From: Betaproteobacteria bacterium
Lineage (GTDB): Bacteria > Pseudomonadota > Gammaproteobacteria > Burkholderiales > SG8-39
Assembly: GCA_022340705.1 (NCBI GenBank)
Contig: JAJDNJ010000169.1
Coordinates: 1 to 47,560, forward strand
Length of the DNA stretch: 47,560 nucleotides
Direction of reading: 5' to 3'
A program made the translations under genes and the position numbers. Numbering within the stretch: position 1 is the first letter of the stretch; every line of letters starts with the position of its first letter. Positions 16,006 through 29,464 of the stretch are shown here, in pieces. The notes beneath the pieces were generated by a model. It was not told where the DNA came from. It ran no database searches and was given only the letters and a program-made list of their open reading frames with translations.

Positions 16006-16908
16006 ATGTGGGATAACCTGCAGATCCTCGGCGTCGCTCCGATCTTCAACGTCCAGTTGATCCTGAATGGCGTCACGGTCGCGGCCGTGTTCTGCCTGGT
16101 GGCCTACGGCCTGGCGCTGGTCTGGGGGGTCACCAGCGTCAAGAATCTTTCGCAGGGCGATCTGGTCATGATGGGCGGCTACGGCGCATGGGAGCTCGCC
16201 CGGCATGGCGTGCACCCGATCCTGGCGTTAATCCCGGTTTCAGCGATCATGTTCGCCTTCGGCTGGATCATCTACAAGCTGATCATCCGCCGTGTCATCC
16301 AGCTCGACCTCTTCACCTCCCTGCTCGCGACCTTCGGGCTGGCAATCACCATTCAACAGTCGCTCAATCTGGCCTTCGGGCCCGACGTGCGCACAGTCGA
16401 GTCCGGTTTCGGCCAAATCAAGCTGTTCGGCGGCATGATCGAGATCACGCAGATCAAAGTGATCGCGTTCGGGCTGTGCGTGCTTCTGGCCATCGCCATG
16501 GTTCTGTTCCTGAAGAAAAGCCGCATGGGACAGGCAATCCGCGCGACGGCGCAGGATCCTCGCGCGGCACGCGTGCTGGGCGTCGACACCGACCTCGTGT
16601 ACGCCATGACGTTTTCGATCAATGCGGCGATCTGCGGCGCAGCGGGCGTGCTAATCGCCATGATTTGGGTGATCCAGCCGTTCTATGGCATCGCCTACTC
16701 GGTGCGCGCCTTCGTCATCGTCACCGCCGCCGGGCTGGGCAATCTGCCGGGTGTCATCGTCACCGCGCTCGGCCTCGGGGTGCTCGAGCAGTACAGCGGC
16801 TTCGTGATTGGAGCCCAGTTCCAGCAGGCCACCATTGTCGGCCTCCTCCTCGCCATTCTCATCTGGCGGCAGATGACGCTGCTTCGCCAGCGCAAGTCGC
16901 TGCAATGA
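16006..16908 (+). CDS. livH: Branched-chain amino-acid/amide ABC transporter permease LivH
   Basis: 300 residues, eight or so hydrophobic helices. LivH family hallmarks: GVTVAAVFCLVAYGLALVWGVTSVKNLSQGDLVMMGGY near the N-terminus, and the cytoplasmic coupling loop with MGQAIRATAQDPRAARVLGVD (EAA-like loop that docks on the ATPases). One half of the membrane channel. It lies 58 bases after livK, the largest gap in the operon, containing the run of GC-rich bases typical of a stabilising 3' structure though I see no clean terminator. Its stop overlaps the livM start as ATGA (16905-16908). Confidence 0.94.
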   Translation: MWDNLQILGVAPIFNVQLILNGVTVAAVFCLVAYGLALVWGVTSVKNLSQGDLVMMGGYGAWELARHGVHPILALIPVSAIMFAFGWIIYKLIIRRVIQLDLFTSLLATFGLAITIQQSLNLAFGPDVRTVESGFGQIKLFGGMIEITQIKVIAFGLCVLLAIAMVLFLKKSRMGQAIRATAQDPRAARVLGVDTDLVYAMTFSINAAICGAAGVLIAMIWVIQPFYGIAYSVRAFVIVTAAGLGNLPGVIVTALGLGVLEQYSGFVIGAQFQQATIVGLLLAILIWRQMTLLRQRKSLQ

Positions 16909-17975
16909 GCCTGCGCCTCGGCCTGACGCCGCGCACGCTCGCCGGACACCTGCTGCTGCTGGCCGCGGGCATCGCGGCGCCGTTCCTGTTTCCCGGCCAC
17001 ACAATCCAGTTCGCCGTGTTCTGGGTGTTCGTGCTGTTCGCGCTCACCTGGGACATCATGGGCGGGCAGATGGGGTATAACTCGCTCGGCAATATCCTGT
17101 TTTTTGGCCTCGGCATGTATGTCTGCGCGGTCGCGCAGATCGCAATTGTGTACGACGTCGCTCAGTACACCGCGGCAAACGGCGCGATCAGGGTGGACTT
17201 CTCGCGCAACGAGTATTTCCAGGGGCTGGCGCTGGGCGTGGTGCTTTCCGCACTGATCCCGGTCGTGGTTGCGGCGGTATTGAGCTGGATCTTATTCGGA
17301 CTGCGCGGACCTTACTATGCGATCGGCACGCTCGGCGTGGCGATCGCCGCCGCCGAGCTGACCAATTCATGGAATTACGTTGGCGGCGGCATGGGCATCG
17401 CCATGCCGGTATTCCCTGGCGGACCCGGTATGCGCGAGCGCTTCTTCTATGCTGCCTGCATGGTTGCGACCGTTCTGTGCTACCTGTTTCTGCGCTGGCT
17501 GTACAGAACACGCTTCAGTCTCGCCATCAACGCCATCCGCGACGACGAGGACAAAGCCGAGGCGCTCGGCCTGCATACCGCACGTTACAAGATGGTTGCC
17601 TGGTGTGTGTCGGCATTTTTCCTTGGAATTGCAGGCGCGCTGTTTGGCAACATGACCGGGTTCATCGAGCCGATGGAAACGGCATTCCCGACGTTGACGT
17701 TCGGAATCTTCATGGTCGCCATGACGCTGCTCGGCGGCAAGGGCACGCTCTGGGGCCCGGTCATCGGCTCGACGCTGTTCTACGCCTTGCGTGAGGTGAC
17801 GTGGACCTACCTGCTCGGCTGGCAGTACATCGCGCTGGGCGTTCTGATCATCGTCAACGTGGTGTATTTCCAGCAGGGAATCGTGGGCTGGCTGCGCCAG
17901 CGCCGGCCACAGTGGTTCGCCGCACCGATCGAGGCGTCCAAAGACGAGACGCTCGGCGCCGACGGCAAGGCATGA
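16905..17975 (+). CDS. livM: Branched-chain amino-acid/amide ABC transporter permease LivM
   Basis: 356 residues from the ATG in the ATGA overlap with livH. Multi-spanning protein with the LivM signatures ALTWDIMGGQMGYNSLGNILFFGLGMYVCA (helices 2-3), GLRGPYYAIGTLGVA and the coupling loop RTRFSLAINAIRDDEDKAEALGLHTARYKM. The second half of the channel with LivH. A much longer reading of this frame upstream is a shadow over livH. Its stop overlaps livG as ATGA. Confidence 0.93.
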   Translation: MSLRLGLTPRTLAGHLLLLAAGIAAPFLFPGHTIQFAVFWVFVLFALTWDIMGGQMGYNSLGNILFFGLGMYVCAVAQIAIVYDVAQYTAANGAIRVDFSRNEYFQGLALGVVLSALIPVVVAAVLSWILFGLRGPYYAIGTLGVAIAAAELTNSWNYVGGGMGIAMPVFPGGPGMRERFFYAACMVATVLCYLFLRWLYRTRFSLAINAIRDDEDKAEALGLHTARYKMVAWCVSAFFLGIAGALFGNMTGFIEPMETAFPTLTFGIFMVAMTLLGGKGTLWGPVIGSTLFYALREVTWTYLLGWQYIALGVLIIVNVVYFQQGIVGWLRQRRPQWFAAPIEASKDETLGADGKA

Positions 17976-18718
17976 GTACCCCGATCATCGAGGTCCGCGA
18001 CGTCACCAAGGCTTTCGGCGGGGTCGTCGCTAACCGTGCGGTCAGCCTCAAGGTGGCCGAAGGCAGCATCACGGGCCTGATCGGGCCAAACGGCTCGGGC
18101 AAGACGACACTGTTCAATTCCATCGTCGGCCATCATCCCATCGACTCGGGCTCGATCCGTTTCGCCGGTCAAGAGATCTCGCGCCTGAACGTGCAGAAGA
18201 TCGCGCGACTCGGAATGCTGCGCACGTTCCAGCAGACACGGGTGTTCTCGAAAATGGACTGCGTGCGCAATCTCCTCATTTCGCTTCCGCATCGCGACAG
18301 CGAGTGGCGGGACATGTTCCGGCCCTACCCCGCCGAGCTCATCGAACGCGCGCATCAGCTGCTGGAATTCGTCGGCCTGTATTCGAAGCGCATGCTGGTC
18401 GCCGGATCGCTGTCCTTCGGCCAGCAGAAGCTGCTTGAATTTGCGATGGCGCTGATGAACCAACCCAGGGTGCTGCTCCTGGACGAGCCGACCGCAGGCA
18501 TCAATCCGACGCTGATCAACGGCCTAATCGATCGACTGAAGCACGCCAATGCGGACTTCGGTATCACGCTCTTCGTCATCGAGCACAACATGCGGGTTAT
18601 CATGAATCTTGCCTCGCACATCTATTGCATGTCGCGCGGCGAGGTGCTCGCTGAGGGCAGCCCGGAACAGATCCAGGACGACCAGCGCGTCGTCGACGCC
18701 TATCTCGGGACGCAGTGA
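17972..18718 (+). CDS. livG: ABC transporter ATP-binding protein LivG
   Basis: 248 residues. Walker A GLIGPNGSGKTTLFN, Q-loop LRTFQQTRVF, signature LSFGQQKLLEFA (LSFGQ in place of LSGGQ), Walker B VLLLDEPTAGINP and the H-loop IEHNM: all the parts of an active ABC ATPase of the LivG class, with the characteristic GMLRTFQ. Couples ATP hydrolysis to transport through LivHM with LivF. Start ATG overlaps the livM stop; its own TGA overlaps the livF start (TGATG). Confidence 0.94.
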   Translation: MSTPIIEVRDVTKAFGGVVANRAVSLKVAEGSITGLIGPNGSGKTTLFNSIVGHHPIDSGSIRFAGQEISRLNVQKIARLGMLRTFQQTRVFSKMDCVRNLLISLPHRDSEWRDMFRPYPAELIERAHQLLEFVGLYSKRMLVAGSLSFGQQKLLEFAMALMNQPRVLLLDEPTAGINPTLINGLIDRLKHANADFGITLFVIEHNMRVIMNLASHIYCMSRGEVLAEGSPEQIQDDQRVVDAYLGTQ

Positions 18719-19587
18719 TGGCAGACGCGCCGCAGCGTACGGTTGGCTACCACATCGGCAGCGTCGACACGGTCATTTCGGTCGACGACGTCGCGCGCCA
18801 GGCCGAGGAGCTGCGCGACGAGATCCCCGAGGAGCGTTTGCTGGAGCTCGCCGGCGGAGAGCCGTTCCTGTCGATCCGCGATCTGCGCGCCGGCTACGGC
18901 AACATGGAAATCCTGCACGATCTGACTCTGCACGTGGGCCGTGCCCAGTCGCTGTGCCTCATCGGCCCGAATGGCGCCGGCAAGTCCACCGTGTTGCACT
19001 CGATCTATGGCTTCACGAACATCAAGGCGGGCGAGATTTCGGTCGGCGTGGGTGCCAGCCGGCGGAATATCACGCGGCTTGGTCCGGAGAGCAAGCTCAA
19101 GAATGCGCGCATTGCCTACATCCTGCAGGACAAATCAGTATTTCCCGACATGACCGTCGAGGAAAACCTGCTGATGGGCGGCTATCTGCTGAACTCGCAC
19201 GCGGCGGCGCGGGCTGCGGCCGAGCGCGTATTCGCCAAGTACGATCGCCTCGCAGCGCGCCGCAATCACCCCGCGCGCGTGCTCTCGGGCGGCGAGCGTC
19301 GGTTGCTCGAGATTTCCCGTGCGCTGGTGATGGAGCCGGATGTGTTGCTGGTCGATGAGCCCTCGATCGGTCTCGAGCCGCGCTTCATCGACATGGTGTT
19401 CGAGATCCTGCGTGACCTGCAGCAACGCGACGGCAAGACGATTCTGATGGTCGAGCAAAACGCGAAAAAAGGCCTGGAGTTCGCCGATCTCGGCTATGTC
19501 CTGGTTTCGGGACAGGTTGCCCTCGCCGGCAAGGGCGACGAGCTGCTGCAGAATCCAGAGGTCGCGCGCCTGTTCCTCGGCGGCTGA
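18718..19587 (+). CDS. livF: ABC transporter ATP-binding protein LivF with an N-terminal extension
   Basis: 289 residues. The ATPase core (from about residue 50) has LSIRDLRAGYGNMEILHDL, Walker A IGPNGAGKSTVLHSIYG, Q-loop YILQDKSVFPDMTVEENLLMGGY, signature LSGGERRLLEISRAL, Walker B VLLVDEPSIGLEP and switch His replaced by Gln in LMVEQNAKK, as is normal in LivF. A typical LivF is about 235 residues; the first 50 here (rich in acidic residues, IGSVDTVISVDDVARQAEELRDEIPEERL) are additional and may be a regulatory or partner-binding tail. A GTG three bases upstream is an alternative start. It ends back to back with the convergent BON gene. Confidence 0.93.
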   Translation: MADAPQRTVGYHIGSVDTVISVDDVARQAEELRDEIPEERLLELAGGEPFLSIRDLRAGYGNMEILHDLTLHVGRAQSLCLIGPNGAGKSTVLHSIYGFTNIKAGEISVGVGASRRNITRLGPESKLKNARIAYILQDKSVFPDMTVEENLLMGGYLLNSHAAARAAAERVFAKYDRLAARRNHPARVLSGGERRLLEISRALVMEPDVLLVDEPSIGLEPRFIDMVFEILRDLQQRDGKTILMVEQNAKKGLEFADLGYVLVSGQVALAGKGDELLQNPEVARLFLGG

Positions 19588-20313
19588 TCAGCCGGCCAGG
19601 CGCAGGCGATTCACAACGCGCTCGATCCCGAATACATACCAGGTATCGAGCTCCGCCTGACGCCGTCCCGCCTCGGTGCGCACCTGGCCCTCTAGGGTCA
19701 CTACCGCGTCGCGGCACTGTACGCTGATGCTCTCCGCTTTGAGCATCGGGTCCATTTCCAGCGTCAAGCGCACCGCATCGACGATTTCGTCGTCGGAGTC
19801 CTGTTCCTCCGGTTCGACGGCGATGCCATTGACCACGTCGCGGCAGCCCGGCGTCCACCAGGCCAGGACACCGAGCATCCGCTTGTGCGTCAGGCTCAGG
19901 ACTTGCCCGTTGAGCGTGATCACGCCCGCGCTGATCTCCGCCTCGATTTCGCCGAATCCCTCCGGCCCGGCGTCATGGACCGTATCGACACGGCCTTGGA
20001 GGCGCACGCGCAGCGTGCAGTTTGAAAGCTCGGTTTCCTTTTCGATGAACTTCACCAGCGAATCCCGGATTTCTCCGTCACCGCGCGGCGTCGCAGCGGC
20101 AATGTACAGCCGGTCGATGATGCCGCGGACGCCCGGGACACCGGCCGCAACGGACAGCGCGCTCTTGCGCGCCGCCACATCCGAAAGCTCTCCCTCGAGT
20201 ACGACCGCGCCATCGGCGGTCGCCTCGATGTGAAGCGGGTAGCGCCCTAGATTGACGCGAACATCGGCTTCCAGCGCAGCACGCACGGACTGTGCGAGTT
20301 CAATCCCTGTCAT
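19588..20313 (-). CDS. Triple BON-domain protein
   Basis: 241 residues with three BON-like repeats, roughly 10-75, 85-160 and 175-240. Each shows the pattern of a helix, then a strand ending in V-x-L-x-G-x-V/L, a helix with A-x-x-V/A-x-G-V, and a final strand: DGAVVLEGELSD..GVPGVRGIIDRL, AGVITLNGQVLS..GCRDVVNGI and DAVVTLEGQVRT..GIERVVNRL. BON domains are known in OsmY, which is periplasmic and phospholipid-associated, but this protein has no visible signal peptide. The ATG at 20313 has GGGGAG about eight bases upstream; a GTG at 20334 is less likely. Function unknown, possibly envelope stress. Confidence 0.88.
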   Translation of the reverse strand: MTGIELAQSVRAALEADVRVNLGRYPLHIEATADGAVVLEGELSDVAARKSALSVAAGVPGVRGIIDRLYIAAATPRGDGEIRDSLVKFIEKETELSNCTLRVRLQGRVDTVHDAGPEGFGEIEAEISAGVITLNGQVLSLTHKRMLGVLAWWTPGCRDVVNGIAVEPEEQDSDDEIVDAVRLTLEMDPMLKAESISVQCRDAVVTLEGQVRTEAGRRQAELDTWYVFGIERVVNRLRLAG

Positions 20314-20330
20314 CTCCCTGTCTCCCCCCG

Positions 20331-22830
<2,500 letters not shown>

Positions 22831-22848
22831 CGCTGCGGCCCGGATCCG

Positions 22849-24952
<2,104 letters not shown>

Positions 24953-24960
24953 GGCGCTAG

Positions 24961-25248
24961 CTAGCGCCCGCGGCCGCGGATCGCCTTGGCGCGCGCGCGG
25001 CGCGCGACACGCGGGTCGACGCGCAAGGGCCGGTAGATCTCGATCCGGTCGCCGTCTGCGAGCTGCCGCTCCGGGCTTACGCGGCGGCCGAAGATTCCGA
25101 ACTGAGGCGCTGGCGACGGCGAAAGTCCCCGCAGGACTCCGGAGGCCGCCACTGCGTCGCGCACCGTGGCCCCGGGGCGCACCAAAACCTGCACCACGGT
25201 CTGCGCCTCGGAGAGCGCGTAGACCACGTCAACCCGCAGCCCGCCCAT
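24961..25248 (-). CDS. rnfH: RnfH family protein (ubiquitin-like fold)
   Basis: 95 residues. RVDVVYALSEAQTVVQVLVRPGATVRDAVAASGVL, QFGIFGRRVSPERQLADGDRIEIYRPLRVDP is the RnfH/UPF0125 signature, a beta-grasp protein. The name comes from rnf clusters but most copies, as here, sit next to ratA and smpB; the biochemical role is unknown. The basic tail (ARRARAKAIRGRGR) is usual. It overlaps the 3' end of ratA by 20 bases, so the two are co-transcribed. Confidence 0.93.
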   Translation of the reverse strand: MGGLRVDVVYALSEAQTVVQVLVRPGATVRDAVAASGVLRGLSPSPAPQFGIFGRRVSPERQLADGDRIEIYRPLRVDPRVARRARAKAIRGRGR

Positions 25249-25672
25249 AGAGGGCCTCCGCGCGGCGCACGAAGGCGTCGACCATCGTGTCCGCGATTTG
25301 ACCGAATAGGGGCTCGAGGACCTTCGCCAGCACGCGGCTTGAGAACTCGTATTCCATCGCGAATTCGACCCGTGCCGCGTGCGCGCCGAGCGCGGTCAGG
25401 CGCCAGTCGGCCGAAAAGCGCCGGAACGGCCCCTTGACCAGCCGCATGTGAATCGCCTTGCCGCGCTCGCTGCGGTTTTCGGTCGTGAAGGACTGGCGCA
25501 CGCCGCGCAGGCCGACACTGAGGGTCGCGATCGTCTTCTCCGCGTCGCGCGCATGCACCTTCGCCTCACGGCACCAGGGCAGGAACGCCGGGTAGGATTC
25601 GATGTCCTCGATGAGCGCGTAGAGCGAATCAGCCGAATGCTCTACGATCGCGGAGCGTGCGACACGCTTCAC
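25229..25672 (-). CDS. ratA: RatA / Coq10-type START-domain protein
   Basis: 147 residues. SRPBCC (START-like) fold: VARSAIVEHSADSLYALIEDIESYPAFLPWCREAKV is the hallmark start, and ALGAHAARVEFAMEYEFSSRVLAKVLEPLF the C-terminal helix region. The family includes mitochondrial Coq10, which binds ubiquinone, and E. coli RatA, reported to interfere with 70S ribosome formation; a quinone-related role is more likely across bacteria. The GTG at 25672 has GAGG five bases upstream; a GTG at 25687 has no ribosome site. Divergent from smpB with 50 bases between. Confidence 0.9.
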   Translation of the reverse strand: MKRVARSAIVEHSADSLYALIEDIESYPAFLPWCREAKVHARDAEKTIATLSVGLRGVRQSFTTENRSERGKAIHMRLVKGPFRRFSADWRLTALGAHAARVEFAMEYEFSSRVLAKVLEPLFGQIADTMVDAFVRRAEALYGRAAG

Positions 25673-25692
25673 GCCCGCCTCTTCCACGCTGC

Positions 25693-25698
25693 TAGAAT
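25693..25698 (+). promoter_or_regulatory. Candidate -10 hexamer of smpB (TAGAAT)
   Basis: GCTAGAAT, the same form as the element before ygfZ, lies 24 bases before the smpB ATG and would place the start of transcription near 25705. The closest -35-like hexamer, TTCACG, is 19 bases upstream, longer than ideal. Confidence 0.3.
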
Positions 25699-25722
25699 CG
25701 GTCGCGCCGGATTGCGAGGCAC

Positions 25723-26166
25723 ATGTCGATCGTTCAGAACCGCAGGGCGTTCCACGACTATTTCATTGAGGAGCGCTACGAAGCGGGCCTTACCCTGGAG
25801 GGCTGGGAGGTCAAGTCGATCCGCGCCGGGCGCGCGCAGATCAACGAGTCCTACGTACTGCTCCACAATGACGAGCTTTGGCTCGTCGGCGCCCATATCA
25901 GCCCGCTGACCGCCGCCTCCACCCACATCACGCCCGATCCCACGCGCAGCCGCAAGCTGCTTATGCACGCGGAGGAGATCCGCCGTCTGATCGGGAAAGT
26001 CGAGCAGCGCGGCTATACGCTCATTCCGCTCGATCTGCACTACCGCAAGGGAAGAATCAAGCTCGAGTTCGGGCTGGCGCGCGGCAAGCTCAAGCACGAC
26101 AAGCGCGCCAGCGAGCGCGACCGCGAATGGCAGCGCGAGAAGCAGCGCCTGTTGCGTTCGCGCTAG
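25723..26166 (+). CDS. smpB: SsrA-binding protein SmpB
   Basis: 147 residues. Binds tmRNA and brings it to stalled ribosomes for trans-translation. Family landmarks: [40 protein letters not shown] (OB-fold core), [42 protein letters not shown] and a basic C-terminal tail ([20 protein letters not shown]) that enters the decoding centre. The tmRNA gene is not in the window. It ends 17 bases from the convergent ppsA stop, without a visible terminator. Confidence 0.97.
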   Translation: MSIVQNRRAFHDYFIEERYEAGLTLEGWEVKSIRAGRAQINESYVLLHNDELWLVGAHISPLTAASTHITPDPTRSRKLLMHAEEIRRLIGKVEQRGYTLIPLDLHYRKGRIKLEFGLARGKLKHDKRASERDREWQREKQRLLRSR

Positions 26167-26183
26167 GTCGCGCGCGCGCCGCA

Positions 26184-28538
26184 CTAACGGGCAAGCGATA
26201 GCCAGGTCGACACCACGGTGTCGGGATTGAGCGAGAGACTCTCGATGCCCTGATCCATCAGCCAGCGGGCGAGATCCGGGTGATCCGAGGGTCCCTGCCC
26301 GCAGATCCCGACGTATTTGCCCTGACGGCGACAGGCCGAGATGGCCATTTCGAGGAGCGTCTTGACCGCCTCGTCACGCTCATCGAAGGTCTCTGCAACG
26401 AGCTCCGAGTCCCGATCGAGGCCGAGGGTCAGCTGGGTCAGATCGTTCGAGCCGATCGAGAAGCCATCGAAAAGGCTAAGGAACTGGTCCGCGAGCAGCG
26501 CGTTGGACGGCAGTTCGCACATCATCACCACGCGCAGCCCGTTTTCCCCCCGCCTCAGACCGTTCGCCTCGAGCAAGCCGACGACCGCCTGGGCCTCTCC
26601 TACGGTGCGCACAAATGGCACCATGAGCTCGACGTTCGTCAGGCCGAGCCCGTCTCGCACACGCTTCATCGCGGCGCACTCGAGCTCGAAGCATTCTCGG
26701 AAGCTCGCCGACACATAGCGTGACGCGCCGCGGAAACCGAGCATCGGGTTTTCCTCTTCCGGTTCGTAGCGCGCGCCGCCGACCAGCTTACGGTACTCAT
26801 TCGACTTGAAATCCGACAGGCGCACGATCACCGGACGCGGCCAGAACGCGGCCGCGATCGTGGCCACCCCTTCGATCAGCTTTTCCCGGAAGAAGCTGCG
26901 GGGATCGGCGTAACCGCGCGCAGCCTGCTCCACCTTCGCCTTGAGTTCCGCCGGGAGCTTGGGATACTCGAGGCAGGCGCGAGGATGCACCCCGATTTCA
27001 TTGTTGATGATGAATTCGAGCCTGGCCAGACCGACACCAGCGTTCGGAATCTGCGCGAAATCGAAGGCCAGCTGTGGATTGCCGACGTTCATCGTGATTT
27101 TGACGGGCAGCTCGGGCATCTTGCCGAGCTCGGTGCTCGAGACCTCGAACGGGAGCTCGCCTTCGTAGACGGTGCCGGTGTCCCCCTCGGCGCAGGACAC
27201 CGTGACGGCCTGCCCGTCCTTGAGGTTTGCCGTGGCATTTCCGCAGCCCACGACGGCCGGAATCCCGAGTTCGCGCGCAATAATCGCCGCGTGGCAGGTG
27301 CGACCGCCCCGATTGGTGACGATCGCCGCTGCACGTTTCATCACCGGCTCCCAGTTCGGGTCGGTCATGTCGGTCACCAGCACGTCGCCATCCTGGACGA
27401 CCGACATCTGGCTGGCGTCCTTGACGACGCGCACGACACCCGCGCCAATCTTGTGGCCGATCGCACGCCCAGTGATCAGCGCTTTGGAGTGGCGTTTGAG
27501 CGCGTAGCGCTCCTGGCCCTCGCGCTTGCGCGACCTCACGGTCTCGGGCCTGGCCTGCAGGACATAGAGCATGCCGTCGGCGCCGTCCAGCGCCCACTCG
27601 ATGTCCATCGGGCGCTCGTAATGCTGTTCGATTGCGACCGCGTAGCGCGCCAGCTCGAGCACCTGCGCGTCCGAGAGCGAAAAGCGGTCGGCATCGGCCG
27701 CCTCGACATCGACCACGCGCGTCGAGCGACCCGCTTCCGCAGCCGCCCCAAAGACCATCTTCTGCATCTTGGAGCCGAGCGAACGCCGTATGACCGCCGG
27801 CCGTCCGGCAGCGAGCATCGGCTTGTGCACGTAAAACTCGTCCGGATTGACCGCGCCCTGCACGACCATCTCGCCGAGCCCGTAGGACGCTGTAATGAAC
27901 ACGACGTCCCGAAAACCGGACTCGGTGTCCAGGGTGAACATCACTCCGCTCGCGCCCAGATCGCTGCGCACCATCTGCTGCACCGCCGCGGACAGCGCCA
28001 CCTGACTGTGCTCGAAGCCGTGATGGACCCGGTAGGAAATGGCGCGATCGTTGTACAGCGACGCGAACACCTGGCGGATCGCCTCGAGCACGTTGTCCAC
28101 GCTCTGGATGTTGAGAAAGGTCTCCTGCTGCCCGGCAAAAGACGCGTCGGGCAGGTCCTCGGCGGTGGCCGAGGATCGGACTGCATATGATATTTTACTT
28201 GAGGAATGTTTATCAAGTTCTTGAAAATAAGATCTTATCGTATTTTCAACTTCCTTTGGAAACGGTGCCTGCTCGATCCAGGCGCGAATCTCGGCACCGC
28301 ATTTCGCGAGCGCCTCGACGTCGCGCGGATCGAGCTTCACGAGGCGATCGCGGATGCGCGCGTCCAGCCCGTTGGCGGCGAGAAAGGCACGGTAAGCCTC
28401 GGCCGTGGTCGCGAACCCGCCCGGGACCCGAATCCCCGCGGCGCTCAAGCCCCCGATCATTTCTCCCAGGGACGCGTTCTTGCCACCCACCTTGTCCAGG
28501 TCGGTCATGCGGAGGTCCTTGAGCCACGCGGCGTACAT
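26184..28538 (-). CDS. ppsA: Phosphoenolpyruvate synthase
   Basis: 784 residues. Makes PEP from pyruvate and ATP for gluconeogenesis. N-terminal ATP-grasp half ([59 protein letters not shown]), swivelling phospho-His domain [23 protein letters not shown] with His416, and C-terminal PEP-binding barrel with [19 protein letters not shown] and [12 protein letters not shown], whose Cys acts in proton transfer. The ATG at 28538 is preferred to a GTG at 28547 because AGGGTGAG lies just upstream. Residues about 93-119, a poorly conserved stretch, are encoded by strongly AT-rich codons unlike the rest of the gene. Divergent from its regulator ppsR. Confidence 0.97.
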   Translation of the reverse strand: MYAAWLKDLRMTDLDKVGGKNASLGEMIGGLSAAGIRVPGGFATTAEAYRAFLAANGLDARIRDRLVKLDPRDVEALAKCGAEIRAWIEQAPFPKEVENTIRSYFQELDKHSSSKISYAVRSSATAEDLPDASFAGQQETFLNIQSVDNVLEAIRQVFASLYNDRAISYRVHHGFEHSQVALSAAVQQMVRSDLGASGVMFTLDTESGFRDVVFITASYGLGEMVVQGAVNPDEFYVHKPMLAAGRPAVIRRSLGSKMQKMVFGAAAEAGRSTRVVDVEAADADRFSLSDAQVLELARYAVAIEQHYERPMDIEWALDGADGMLYVLQARPETVRSRKREGQERYALKRHSKALITGRAIGHKIGAGVVRVVKDASQMSVVQDGDVLVTDMTDPNWEPVMKRAAAIVTNRGGRTCHAAIIARELGIPAVVGCGNATANLKDGQAVTVSCAEGDTGTVYEGELPFEVSSTELGKMPELPVKITMNVGNPQLAFDFAQIPNAGVGLARLEFIINNEIGVHPRACLEYPKLPAELKAKVEQAARGYADPRSFFREKLIEGVATIAAAFWPRPVIVRLSDFKSNEYRKLVGGARYEPEEENPMLGFRGASRYVSASFRECFELECAAMKRVRDGLGLTNVELMVPFVRTVGEAQAVVGLLEANGLRRGENGLRVVMMCELPSNALLADQFLSLFDGFSIGSNDLTQLTLGLDRDSELVAETFDERDEAVKTLLEMAISACRRQGKYVGICGQGPSDHPDLARWLMDQGIESLSLNPDTVVSTWLSLAR
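28181..28260. other. AT-rich island 4, inside ppsA
   Basis: 23 of 80 bases are G or C (29%) by hand count inside a gene otherwise of high G+C. It encodes [20 protein letters not shown] and the next few residues, using AGA, ATA, AAA, TTT and TCA codons rare elsewhere here. The frame is kept, and the highly conserved [10 protein letters not shown] motif starts right at its edge. Confidence 0.8.
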
Positions 28539-28555
28539 AGCGCTCACCCTGTTGG

Positions 28556-28584
28556 TTGCCGGATGCGGGAGAAACTCCTATTTT
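28556..28584 (+). promoter_or_regulatory. Candidate promoter of ppsR
   Basis: TTGCCG (28556-28561), a 17-base spacer and TATTTT (28579-28584; four of six to TATAAT). Transcription would start near 28591, giving a leader of about 50 bases before the ppsR ATG at 28640. Confidence 0.4.
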
Positions 28585-28585
28585 A
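28580..28585 (-). promoter_or_regulatory. Candidate -10 hexamer of ppsA (TAAAAT)
   Basis: ATTTTA on the plus strand reads TAAAAT toward ppsA, five of six to consensus. It overlaps the candidate -10 of ppsR on the other strand, so the two promoters would compete for polymerase. The -35 region is weak. Confidence 0.4.
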
Positions 28586-28639
28586 TCGGCTCGATCGACC
28601 GTTGGTGCGCAGCACAATCCCCTCCCTCGACCTGTCCGA

Positions 28640-29464
28640 ATGAACCCGCGCCGCACCGTCTTCTTCGTCTCTGACGGCACCGGAATCACGGCGGAAATGC
28701 TGGGGCACAGCCTGTTGACCCAGTTCGAGGGCGTGCAGTTCGACCAGATTACGCTCCCGTTCGTCGACAGCCTGGCGCGCGCCGAGGAATGCCGCGAGCG
28801 CATCGCGGCCGAAGCCGTGCGCGTCGGTGCAGCGCCGATCGTGTTTTCGACGCTTGTCGACCGTGCCTACCGCGAGGTGGTGTGGCGCGCCCCGGCGTTG
28901 TGCTTCGACTTCTTCGAAACCTTCATTGCGCCGCTCGAGGAGGGGCTGGGAATACGCTCGACGCACCATGTCGGGCGCTCGCACAGCGCGCTCGACATGC
29001 AGGAATACCAGCGCCGTATCGAAGCGGTGAACTATTCGATGGCGCATGACGATGGTGCATCGAACGTCGACCTCGACCAGGCCGAGGTCATCTTGGTCGG
29101 CGTATCGCGCTCCGGCAAGACCCCCACCTGCCTGTACCTGGCCCTCCAGTTCGGCGTCAGCGCTGCGAATTATCCGCTGACCCCCGAGGATTTCGATCGC
29201 GACCTATTTCCACGCGCGCTGCGCCGCTACCGGACAAAGCTGTTCGGTCTGTCGATCGCGCCCGATCGCCTGAGCGAGATTCGGCAGGCGCGTCGGCCGA
29301 ACAGCCGGTATGCATCACTTGAGAATTGCCGCTACGAAGTCGACGCGGCGGAGCGCATGATGCGTGACGAATCGATCCGCTGGCTCGACTCGACCAAGCG
29401 ATCGATCGAGGAAATCGCCACCACGATTCTGCGCGAGATGCGGATCGACCGGCATGTCTACTAA
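28640..29464 (+). CDS. ppsR: PEP synthase regulatory protein (bifunctional kinase/pyrophosphorylase)
   Basis: 274 residues (DUF299/PSRP family). Inactivates PpsA by ADP-dependent phosphorylation of a Thr near the catalytic His, and reactivates it by phosphate-dependent removal. Seen: RTVFFVSDGTGITAEMLGHSLL at the N-terminus, the P-loop GVSRSGKTPTCLYLA at about 153-167 and ANYPLTPEDF. The target segment GGRTCHAA is present in the adjacent PpsA, including the Thr. The ATG at 28640 gives the usual family length; readings from 28556 add an unrelated leader. Its TAA overlaps the convergent methyltransferase stop (CTAA, 29461-29464). Confidence 0.96.
   Translation: MNPRRTVFFVSDGTGITAEMLGHSLLTQFEGVQFDQITLPFVDSLARAEECRERIAAEAVRVGAAPIVFSTLVDRAYREVVWRAPALCFDFFETFIAPLEEGLGIRSTHHVGRSHSALDMQEYQRRIEAVNYSMAHDDGASNVDLDQAEVILVGVSRSGKTPTCLYLALQFGVSAANYPLTPEDFDRDLFPRALRRYRTKLFGLSIAPDRLSEIRQARRPNSRYASLENCRYEVDAAERMMRDESIRWLDSTKRSIEEIATTILREMRIDRHVY

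Noticed and set aside
19581..19594. A 14-bp perfect palindrome CGGCTGATCAGCCG at the livF/BON junction as a bidirectional terminator
   Set aside because: It has no loop bases to spare and no T-run on either side; it mostly reflects two back-to-back TGA codons.
25673..25722. A tmRNA or tRNA gene near smpB
   Set aside because: The gaps on both sides of smpB are 50 and 17 bases, too short, and no tRNA-like arms are visible.
28181..28260. AT-rich island in ppsA as a mobile element or a diversity-generating variable repeat
   Set aside because: No terminal repeats, target duplication, frame break, reverse transcriptase or matching template copy is seen in the window.
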